Below, piece after piece: positions 33,599-41,282 of a stretch of 58,601 nt of DNA (position 1 is its first letter; the number at the start of each line of letters is the position of its first letter). A program made the position numbers and the translations under genes. The DNA comes from Rhabdaerophilum calidifontis (GTDB lineage: Bacteria; Pseudomonadota; Alphaproteobacteria; Rhizobiales; Beijerinckiaceae). The DNA is taken from the NCBI RefSeq assembly GCF_008641065.1, contig NZ_VTRS01000011.1, forward strand, positions 1 to 58,601, written 5' to 3'. The notes beneath the pieces are model-generated. The model did not search any database. It was given only the letters and a program-made list of their open reading frames with translations, and was not told the origin of the DNA.

Positions 33599-34459
33599 CT
33601 ATTGCACGAGCGGCGTCGCGGCGCCGTCGAGTTCGATCCCCTCGATCACCGCGCGCCCGGCGAGCAGCGTCAGGTATTGCCGCTCGGCGATGCGGGCGAC
33701 GCGATCACCGAGATAGCGGACGATGATCGGCTCGGCCGCCTCGAAGGGCAGCGCCCGGCCCTCCATCCGCCGTTCGAGCCGCACGATGTGGTAGCCGTAG
33801 CGGGTCTCGACCAATTCGGGATGCACGGCGCCGGGTCTCATCCGCGCCAGCGCCGCCTCGAATTCCGGAACTGTCTGGCCGGGGCCGATCTGGCCGAGCG
33901 CGCCGCCCTGCTCCCGCGAGGGGCAGGCCGAATGCAGCCTGGCGAGACCCTCGAACGCCGCCGGATCGGTGGCCAGCGCCGCAAGGATCGCCGCCGCCTT
34001 GTCCCGCGCCGCCGCATCGGCGGCGGCATCGGCGCCGCGCGGGATGAGGATATGCGAGACGGCGTGGAGATCCGGCATGCGGAACCGCGCCCGGTTCTGC
34101 TCGAAATAGCGGCGGCAGGTCTCGGTATCCGGCGCCGGAACCGCGACCTCGCGCGCGATGAGCGCGCGGATCTGCGCCTCCTCGTCGGTCTCGCGACGGC
34201 CCTCCTCGTCCCTGAGCGGCACGGCCTCGATGCCGAGGCGGCGCGCCTCCTGGAGCAGCAATTCACGGATTGCGAGCGCCCGCGCCGCAGCCTTCCAGGC
34301 ATCGATCGGCCTGGCGGCCGGGTGGTGCTGGGTCTCCCGCGCGATCGCCTCGCGCGGGATCTCCGTGCCGTTGACGCGAATGGTCTTCGGCTTACGGTCG
34401 ATGGCCGGGCGGATCGCGCAGCCGGCGGCTTCCGGCGCAGGCCGTTTTTCGGCGGTCAT
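33599..34459 (-). CDS. Peptidyl-prolyl cis-trans isomerase, parvulin/PpiC (NifM-like)
   Basis: A 286-residue protein with a C-terminal parvulin domain (about 145-245): LHAVSHILIPRG, then CPSREQGGALGQIGPGQTVPEFEAAL and ELVETRYGYHIVRLERR. The N-terminal part begins with a region (IRVNGTEIPREAIARE) typical of NifM/SurA-type chaperones. There is no signal peptide, so it is likely cytoplasmic. A ppiC gene after narI is a recurrent arrangement (also in Pseudomonas), suggesting help in folding or assembly of the nitrate reductase. Five bases separate it from narI. Confidence 0.88.
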   Translation of the reverse strand: MTAEKRPAPEAAGCAIRPAIDRKPKTIRVNGTEIPREAIARETQHHPAARPIDAWKAAARALAIRELLLQEARRLGIEAVPLRDEEGRRETDEEAQIRALIAREVAVPAPDTETCRRYFEQNRARFRMPDLHAVSHILIPRGADAAADAAARDKAAAILAALATDPAAFEGLARLHSACPSREQGGALGQIGPGQTVPEFEAALARMRPGAVHPELVETRYGYHIVRLERRMEGRALPFEAAEPIIVRYLGDRVARIAERQYLTLLAGRAVIEGIELDGAATPLVQ

Positions 34460-34464
34460 GGCGC

Positions 34465-35178
34465 TCACTCCGCCGGCTGGCGGGGCGCGGCGAGATCGCG
34501 CCGCGTCCGCACGACCTGATAGCCGCGCCGGCCGAGATACCAGATCGGCGCCGACCAGATATGCACGAGCCGCGAGAACGGGAAGATCAGGAAGATCGTC
34601 ATCCCGAGCACGAGATGGACGAGATAGGGCCAATCCAGCCCCTGGAGCGTCCTGGCGTCGACCGGCTGCACGGTGAGGATGCCCTGCGCCCAGTGCGAGA
34701 GCTGGATCATCACCGAGCCGTCGGTGTGCTGGAGCGAAAAGGGCAGCGTGATGAGCCCGAGGCTCAGCTGCACCCACAGGATGATCAGCACCGCAAGATC
34801 CATATAGGTCGAGGTCTGCCGGATGCGGCTGTCGGTCAGGCGGCGATGGAGCAGGATCGTCAGGCCGATGAAGCACACGGTTCCGGCGATGCCGCCGGCG
34901 ATGATCGCGATCAGCTGCTTCTCCGCCGGGGTCAGCAGCAGCGAATACACCGCCTTCGGCGTCAGCAGCCCGACCGTATGGCCGAGGAACAGGAACAGGA
35001 TGCCGAAATGGAACAGGTTCGAGCCGAGGCGGAGCTGCTTCGCGCGCAGGATCTGGCTCGACCCGGCGCGCCAGGTATAGGGCTCGCGGTCGAACCGGAT
35101 CAGCGATCCGAACACGAAGGAGGACAGGCAGACGTAAGGATACCAGACGAAGAGGATGTGGAAGATCGTGTCGCGCAT
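34465..35178 (-). CDS. narI: Respiratory nitrate reductase gamma subunit NarI
   Basis: A 237-residue five-helix cytochrome b subunit that takes electrons from quinol and passes them to NarH. The four haem-ligand histidines occur at His57, His67, His188 and His206, one residue offset from E. coli (56, 66, 187, 205). The length is close to the E. coli protein (225). PFSRLVHIWSAPIWYLGRRGYQ is the usual C-terminal segment. It is located between narJ and ppiC in the same orientation. Confidence 0.96.
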   Translation of the reverse strand: MRDTIFHILFVWYPYVCLSSFVFGSLIRFDREPYTWRAGSSQILRAKQLRLGSNLFHFGILFLFLGHTVGLLTPKAVYSLLLTPAEKQLIAIIAGGIAGTVCFIGLTILLHRRLTDSRIRQTSTYMDLAVLIILWVQLSLGLITLPFSLQHTDGSVMIQLSHWAQGILTVQPVDARTLQGLDWPYLVHLVLGMTIFLIFPFSRLVHIWSAPIWYLGRRGYQVVRTRRDLAAPRQPAE

Positions 35179-35189
35179 GGTAGGCCTCC

Positions 35190-35936
35190 TCAGGAGCGGA
35201 GCTGGTGCGAAATGATGGTGCGGGGCCCGGCGCCGGGCGGCGCCTCCAGGCCGGGCGCCGGGCGGCGCGCCTGCCGGAGCTTGGCGGCGAGCCCGTCCTT
35301 GCCGCAGGATTCGGCCGCGGCGCCGGGACCGAACAGCACCTCCTCCTCCTCCCAGGCCGCGTCGAGGGCGGCGAGGTCATCCGGCTCCGGATCGGGCTCG
35401 GCGAGGAGCCGATCGAGGATCTCGGCATCCGGCCGGACCTTTGCCAGCGCCAGCAGGGCTGCGAAGACCGCCTCATACGGCGACTTGCGCTTGGCGAGCC
35501 GCTCGCGCAGCGCCGCGAGCACATGGGCCGGCTGGCCGATGAGCTCGAGCGCCTCGGCCGGCGGGCGGGTGGCGGCATATTCGAGAAACAGCGGCAGGAA
35601 ATCCGGCAATTCCTTTTCGGTGGGCGTATAGCCGCCCTCCTCGTAGAGCTTGAGGAGATCGACCATCGCCTGGCCGCGGTCGCGGCTCTCGCCGTGGACA
35701 TGCTCGAAGAGATGCAGCGAGAGCGCGCGCGTGCGGTCGAAGAGCAGGATGAAGCGCTCCTGCGCGTCGTAGAGATCGGCGGCGGCGATATCGTCGATCA
35801 GCGCCCGCAGCGCCGCGCGCTCGCCGTTCGGCAGCAGCCCTTCCGCATCGAGCGCCGCCGCCAGTTCCCCGGCCGCCGCCTGCATCTCGGCGGTCGGGTA
35901 GGTCAGGAGCGCCGAGAGAACCTTGAGGGTCTTCAT
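35190..35936 (-). CDS. narJ: Nitrate reductase molybdenum cofactor assembly chaperone NarJ
   Basis: A 248-residue cytoplasmic chaperone that binds apo-NarG and allows molybdenum cofactor insertion. It starts MKTLKVLSALLTYPTAEMQAA, and the core RALSLHLFEHVHGESRDRGQAMVDLLKLYEEGGY is the TorD/NarJ signature, followed by LPDFLPLFLEYAATRPPAEA. The start at 35936 is one base from the narH stop region; a longer frame upstream lies inside narH and is rejected. The C-terminus is acidic then Pro/Gly-rich. Confidence 0.94.
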   Translation of the reverse strand: MKTLKVLSALLTYPTAEMQAAAGELAAALDAEGLLPNGERAALRALIDDIAAADLYDAQERFILLFDRTRALSLHLFEHVHGESRDRGQAMVDLLKLYEEGGYTPTEKELPDFLPLFLEYAATRPPAEALELIGQPAHVLAALRERLAKRKSPYEAVFAALLALAKVRPDAEILDRLLAEPDPEPDDLAALDAAWEEEEVLFGPGAAAESCGKDGLAAKLRQARRPAPGLEAPPGAGPRTIISHQLRS

Positions 35937-35937
35937 C

Positions 35938-37464
35938 TCAATAGGCTCCCACCCGCGGCTTGTCGTTCTTGAGCTTGACGCCGCCGAACAGGTTGGTGTC
36001 CCGGTCCGAGGGCAGGCAGCCATCGCCGAACGAGAAGCCGCATTGGCCGCGCAGCTCGTAGGCATCCTCCGTCACCTCGCGATGCGTGGTGGGGATGACG
36101 AAGCGGTCCTCGTAATTGGCGATCGCCATCACGTGATACATCGCCTCGATCTGTTCGGGCGTCAGGCCGACGCGGTTCGCAACCGCCTCGTCGATCACGC
36201 CGTCGATCGTCTTGGCGCGCATATAGGCGCGCATGGCGAGCATGCGCTCGAGGCCGCGCGCGATCGGCGCCTCGTCGCCGGCGGTGAGGAGGTTGGCGAG
36301 ATAGCGCAGCGGAATGCGCAGCGACTTCACATCCGGCATCCCGCCATCCATCCCCATCTTGCCAGCCTCGGCGGCCGCGGTGATCGGGGAGAGCGGCGGC
36401 ACATACCAAACCATCGGCAGCGTGCGGTATTCCGGGTGCAGCGGGAAGGCGACGCGCCATTCCATCGCCATCTTCCAGATCGGCGAGTTGCGTGCGCCTT
36501 CGAGCCAGGATTCCGGCACGCCGTCGCGGCGCGCCTGCGCGATCACCTTCGGATCATTGGGATCGAGGAAGATCGACATCTGCGCCTCGTAGAGCGCCTT
36601 CTCGGAAGGCACGCTCGCGGCCTCCTCGATCCGGTCGGCGTCATAGAGCATCACGCCGAGATAGCGGATGCGTCCGACGCAGGTCTCCGAGCACACGGTC
36701 GGCTGGCCGGCCTCGATGCGCGGATAGCAGAAGATGCACTTCTCGCTCTTGCCGCTCGACCAGTTGAAATAGATCTTCTTGTAGGGGCAGCCCGAGACGC
36801 ACATGCGCCAGCCGCGGCACTTGTCCTGATCGATCAGGACGATGCCGTCCTCCTCGCGCTTGTAGATCGCGCCCGAGGGGCACGAGGCGACGCAGGCGGG
36901 ATTGAGGCAATGCTCGCAGAGCCGCGGCAGATACATCATGAAGGTGTTTTCGAACTGGCCGTACATCTCCTTCTGCACGCCCTCGAAATTGTAATCCGCC
37001 GAGCGCTTGGAGAATTCGCCGCCGAGGATCTCCTCCCAGTTCGGGCCCCACTCGATCTTCTCCATCCGCTCGCCGGTGATCAGCGAGCGCGGGCGTGCGG
37101 TGGGGAACGCCTCGAGTTCCGGCGCCTTCTGAAGATGCTCGTAATCGAAGGTGAAGGGCTCGTAGTAATCGTCGATCTCGGGAAGATCCGGATTGGCGAA
37201 GATATTGGCGAGGATACGCCATTTTCCGCCGATCCGGGGCTCGATCCGGCCGTTCGACTTCCGGGTCCAGCCGCCCTTCCAGCGCTTCTGGTTTTCCCAA
37301 TCCTTCGGATAGCCGATGCCGGGCTTGGTCTCGACATTGTTGAACCAGGCGTATTCCATGCCTTCCCGGTTCGTCCAGACGTTCTTGCAGGTGACGGAAC
37401 AGGTGTGACACCCGATGCATTTATCGAGGTTCAGCACCATCGCGATTTGCGCGCGGACCTTCAT
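35938..37464 (-). CDS. narH: Respiratory nitrate reductase beta subunit NarH
   Basis: A 508-residue iron-sulfur subunit that carries electrons from NarI to NarG. The first cluster motif is KCIGCHTCSVTC (Cys16, Cys19, Cys22, plus Cys26). A second group is LCEHCLNPACVASCPSGAIY, a third is DKCRGWRMCVSGCPYKKIY with the Trp that marks the [3Fe-4S] centre, and the fourth is KCIFCYPRIEAGQPTVCSETC. This is the standard set of three [4Fe-4S] and one [3Fe-4S] clusters. The length matches E. coli NarH (512). Eleven bases separate it from narG. Confidence 0.97.
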   Translation of the reverse strand: MKVRAQIAMVLNLDKCIGCHTCSVTCKNVWTNREGMEYAWFNNVETKPGIGYPKDWENQKRWKGGWTRKSNGRIEPRIGGKWRILANIFANPDLPEIDDYYEPFTFDYEHLQKAPELEAFPTARPRSLITGERMEKIEWGPNWEEILGGEFSKRSADYNFEGVQKEMYGQFENTFMMYLPRLCEHCLNPACVASCPSGAIYKREEDGIVLIDQDKCRGWRMCVSGCPYKKIYFNWSSGKSEKCIFCYPRIEAGQPTVCSETCVGRIRYLGVMLYDADRIEEAASVPSEKALYEAQMSIFLDPNDPKVIAQARRDGVPESWLEGARNSPIWKMAMEWRVAFPLHPEYRTLPMVWYVPPLSPITAAAEAGKMGMDGGMPDVKSLRIPLRYLANLLTAGDEAPIARGLERMLAMRAYMRAKTIDGVIDEAVANRVGLTPEQIEAMYHVMAIANYEDRFVIPTTHREVTEDAYELRGQCGFSFGDGCLPSDRDTNLFGGVKLKNDKPRVGAY

Positions 37465-37475
37465 GGGATGTCTCC

Positions 37476-40400
37476 TTACTCGGCAGCGACGGCGGAGGCG
37501 GCGCCGGGCGCGCCCTGGACGGGTTCGGCATCGGCGGCCGGCCTTTCGAGCCAGTCGACATTCTTCATCTTCCGGACGATCACGAATTCGTCGCGGTTGG
37601 TTCCGATCGTGCCGTAATAGTTGAAATCATAGGCGAACTGGGCATAGCCGCCGATCATGTGCGTGGGCTTGAGCACGGTGCGGGTCACCGAGTTGTGGAT
37701 GCCGCCGCGCTGCCCGGTCATCTCCGAGCCCGGCACGTTCACGATCTTCTCCTGCGCGTGATACATCAGGCACATGCCTTCATTCACGCGCTGGGAGACG
37801 ACCGCGCGGGCCACGAGGGCGCCGTTCGAATTGTAGGCCTCGATCCAGTCGTTATCGACGATGCCCGCCTTGGCGGCGTCCTTCTCCGAGATCCAGACGA
37901 TCGGCCCGCCGCGCGAGAGCGTGAGCATCAGCAGGTTGTCGGTATAGGTCGAGTGGATGCCCCATTTCTGGTGCGGCGTGATGAAGTTCAGCACCACGTC
38001 CTTCTCGCCGTTCGGCTTCATGCCCCGGACGGGCGCGATCGTGCGCAGATCCACGGGCGGGCGATAGACGCAGAAGCCCTCGCCGAAGGCCCGCATCCAG
38101 AGATGATCCTGGTAGAGCTGCTGGCGCCCGGTGAGCGTGCGCCACGGGATCAGTTCGTGGACATTGGTGTAGCCGGCATTGTAGCAGACCTTCTCGCTCT
38201 CGAGCCCCGACCAGGTCGGCGCCGAGATGATCTTGCGCGGCTGGGCGACGACGTCGCGGAAGCGGATCTTCTCGTCCTCCTTCGGCAATGCGAGATGGGC
38301 GTGCTCGCGGCCGGTGGTCTTGCCGAGCGCCTCCCAGGCCTTGACCGCCACCTCGCCGTTGGTCTCCGGCGCCATCATCAGGATGACCTCGGTGGCGTCG
38401 ATATCGGTGACGATCTTCGCGAGCCCCTTGTTGGCGCCCGAGAGATGCACCCCGTTCAGCGCCTTGAGATGCTCGACCTCATGGCCCGTCTTCCAGGTCA
38501 TGCCCTTGATGCCGTTGCCGATGTTTTCCATCAGCGGGCCGAGGGCGGTGAAACGCTCGTAGACATGCGGGTAATCGCGCCCCACCGGCATCACGACCGG
38601 CATGGTCTTGCCGGGGATCGGCTCGCATTCGCCCTTCTTCCAGTCTTTCGGCTCGAAGGGCTGCGCGATCTCCATCGCGGTATCGTGCTTGATCGGGTTG
38701 AGGACGATGTCCGTCTCTTCACCGAGCACTTCCGGCGCGACCCGCGAGAACGCCTTGGCGATGCCCTTGTAGATCTCCCAGTCCGAACGCGCCTCCCAGG
38801 CCGGATCCACCGCGCCGGTCAGCGGATGGATGAAGGGATGCATGTCGGAGGTGTTGAGATCGTTCTTCTCGTACCAGGTCGCGGTCGGCAGCACGATGTC
38901 GGAATAGACGCAGGTCGTCGACATGCGGAAATCGAGCGTCACGAGCAGGTCGAGCTTGCCTTCGGGCGCCTCGTCCCGCCACACGACCTCCCTCGTCCCG
39001 GCCTTCTCGGCCGAGCCGAGATCCTTGCCGAGCACGCCATGCGAGGCGCCGAGCAGGTGCTTGAGGAAATATTCGTGGCCCTTGCCCGAGGAGCCGAGCA
39101 GGTTCGAACGCCAGACGAACAGGTTGCGCGGCCAGTTCTTCGGATTGTCCGGATCTTCCCAGGCGAATTTCAGCTCACCCGATTTCAGCCCGCGCGCAAC
39201 GTAATCCTTGGCCTCGAGCCCGGCCTCCTTCGCCTTCTTCGCGATGTCGAGCGGGTTCTGTTCGAGCGTCGGGTAGGCCGGCAGCCAGCCCATGCGCACG
39301 GCGCGGAGATTGTAATCGAGGATCGCGCCGTCCCACGGATTTTCACCATCCTTGCCCTTCGGCGCGATCGGGGAGACGATGTCGCCGGTGGTGATGGTCT
39401 CGTAGCGCCATTGGTCGGTATGGACATACCAGGCCGAGGTCGAGTTCTGCTGGCGCGGCGGCCGCCCCCAATCCAGCGCGAAGGCGAGCGGCGCCCAGCC
39501 GGCCTGCGGGCGGAGCTTCTCCTGCCCGACATAATGCGACCAGCCGCCGCCGGACTGGCCGACGCAACCGCACATGACCAGCATGTTGATCACGCCGCGA
39601 TAATTCATGTCGGCGTGATACCAATGGTTCATGGCGGCACCGATGATCACCATCGAGCGGCCGTTGGTCTTCTCGGCATTGGTTGCGAATTCGCGCGCGA
39701 CCTGGATGATCTTGTCGCGTGAAACGCCGGTGATCTTCTCGGCCCAGGCCGGGGTATAGGGCACGTCCTCGTCGTAGGAGGTCGCGACATTCGCGCCGCC
39801 GAAGCCCTGATCGACGCCGTAATTGGCGACGAACAGGTCATGCACGGAGGCGACCAGCGCCTCGCCGTCGGCGAGCTTCAGCGTCTTGACCGGCACGTTG
39901 CGCACCAGCACGCTCGCATGGTCCGAATGCTGGAAATGCTCGTTGCGGATATTGCCGAAATACGGGAAGGCGACCTCGGCGAGGCGGTCCTTGATGTCGG
40001 CGAGAGAGAGGCGCAGCTTCGTCTCGGCGCCGGCGGCCTTCTCCTCGAGGTTCCACTTGCCCTGCTCGCCCCAGCGGAAGCCGATCGTGCCGTTCGGCAC
40101 GACGATGCCGCCGGAGATCTCGTCATAGGCGACGGTCTTCCATTCCGGATTATTGGCCTCGCCGAGATTCCTGTCGAAATCCGAGGCGCGCAGGAAGCGC
40201 TCCGGCACCAGCTTGCCGTCCTGCTCCACCAGCCGGACGAGCATCGGCATGTCGGTGTATTTCCGGACATAATCCTGGAAATACGGCACCTGCCGCTTCA
40301 CGTGATATTCGGTGAGGATCACGTGGCCCATCGCCATGGCGAGGGCGGAATCCGTGCCCTGCTTCACCGGCAGCCAGATATCGCCGAATTTCGAGGCTTC

Positions 40401-41255
40401 CGAATAATCCGGGCAGATCACCGCGCTCTTGGTGCCGCGATAGCGCGCCTCGGTATAGAAATGCGCGTCCGGCGTGCGGGTCTGGGGCACGTTGGAGCCC
40501 CAGAGGATGATGAAGCCGGCATTGTACCAATCCGCGCTTTCCGGCACGTCGGTCTGCTCGCCCCAGGTCTGCGGCGAAGCCGGCGGCAGGTCGCAATACC
40601 AATCGTAGAACGACATGCAGACACCGCCGATCAGGCTCAGATAGCGCGAGCCGGCGGCGTAGCTGACCATCGACATTGCCGGGATCGGCGAGAAGCCGAA
40701 GATGCGGTCCGGCCCGTAGGTCTTGGCGGTATAGGCATTCGCGGCCGCGACGATCTCGGTCACCTCGTCCCAGGAGCCGCGCACGAAGCCGCCCGCGCCG
40801 CGCTTCTTGACATAGGATGCACGCTTCGCCGGATCCTCGACGATCGATTTCCAGGCCGCGACCGGCGGCAGGGTGCGCCGCGCCTCACGCCAGAGGCGGA
40901 TCAGCCGCGAGCGGACGAGCGGATATTTCACCCGGTTGCCGGAATAGAGATACCAGCTGTAGGAGGCGCCGCGCGAGCAGCCGCGCGGCTCGTGGTTCGG
41001 CAGATCCGGCCGCGTCCGCGGGTAATCGGTCTGCTGGGTTTCCCAGGTCACGATCCCGCCCTTGACATAGATCTTCCAGGAGCAGGAGCCGGTGCAGTTC
41101 GCGCCATGGGTCGAGCGCACGATCTTGTCGTGCTGCCAGCGCTTGCGGTAGCCGTCCTCCCAGCGCCGGTCCTCATCGGTCGTGATGCCGTGGCCATCGG
41201 CAAACGGCTCGCGGACCTTGGTGAAGAAGGTGAGACGATCGAGAAAATTGCTCAT
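37476..41255 (-). CDS. narG: Respiratory nitrate reductase alpha subunit NarG
   Basis: A 1,259-residue molybdopterin enzyme that reduces nitrate to nitrite on the cytoplasmic side of the membrane. The N-terminal [4Fe-4S] ligands are His50, Cys54, Cys58 and Cys93 (STHGANCTGSCSW; HEPRGCSRGASYSWYLYS), one residue offset from E. coli. The Mo-site region includes ADWYNAGFIILWGSNVPQTR, in which the Asp ligand is expected upstream. There is no twin-arginine signal peptide, as expected for membrane-bound Nar rather than periplasmic Nap. It lies 27 bases after narK and heads the structural genes narGHJI. Confidence 0.97.
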   Translation of the reverse strand: MSNFLDRLTFFTKVREPFADGHGITTDEDRRWEDGYRKRWQHDKIVRSTHGANCTGSCSWKIYVKGGIVTWETQQTDYPRTRPDLPNHEPRGCSRGASYSWYLYSGNRVKYPLVRSRLIRLWREARRTLPPVAAWKSIVEDPAKRASYVKKRGAGGFVRGSWDEVTEIVAAANAYTAKTYGPDRIFGFSPIPAMSMVSYAAGSRYLSLIGGVCMSFYDWYCDLPPASPQTWGEQTDVPESADWYNAGFIILWGSNVPQTRTPDAHFYTEARYRGTKSAVICPDYSEASKFGDIWLPVKQGTDSALAMAMGHVILTEYHVKRQVPYFQDYVRKYTDMPMLVRLVEQDGKLVPERFLRASDFDRNLGEANNPEWKTVAYDEISGGIVVPNGTIGFRWGEQGKWNLEEKAAGAETKLRLSLADIKDRLAEVAFPYFGNIRNEHFQHSDHASVLVRNVPVKTLKLADGEALVASVHDLFVANYGVDQGFGGANVATSYDEDVPYTPAWAEKITGVSRDKIIQVAREFATNAEKTNGRSMVIIGAAMNHWYHADMNYRGVINMLVMCGCVGQSGGGWSHYVGQEKLRPQAGWAPLAFALDWGRPPRQQNSTSAWYVHTDQWRYETITTGDIVSPIAPKGKDGENPWDGAILDYNLRAVRMGWLPAYPTLEQNPLDIAKKAKEAGLEAKDYVARGLKSGELKFAWEDPDNPKNWPRNLFVWRSNLLGSSGKGHEYFLKHLLGASHGVLGKDLGSAEKAGTREVVWRDEAPEGKLDLLVTLDFRMSTTCVYSDIVLPTATWYEKNDLNTSDMHPFIHPLTGAVDPAWEARSDWEIYKGIAKAFSRVAPEVLGEETDIVLNPIKHDTAMEIAQPFEPKDWKKGECEPIPGKTMPVVMPVGRDYPHVYERFTALGPLMENIGNGIKGMTWKTGHEVEHLKALNGVHLSGANKGLAKIVTDIDATEVILMMAPETNGEVAVKAWEALGKTTGREHAHLALPKEDEKIRFRDVVAQPRKIISAPTWSGLESEKVCYNAGYTNVHELIPWRTLTGRQQLYQDHLWMRAFGEGFCVYRPPVDLRTIAPVRGMKPNGEKDVVLNFITPHQKWGIHSTYTDNLLMLTLSRGGPIVWISEKDAAKAGIVDNDWIEAYNSNGALVARAVVSQRVNEGMCLMYHAQEKIVNVPGSEMTGQRGGIHNSVTRTVLKPTHMIGGYAQFAYDFNYYGTIGTNRDEFVIVRKMKNVDWLERPAADAEPVQGAPGAASAVAAE

Positions 41256-41282
41256 GGTCGTTGTTCCTGTCCGGAGAACCGT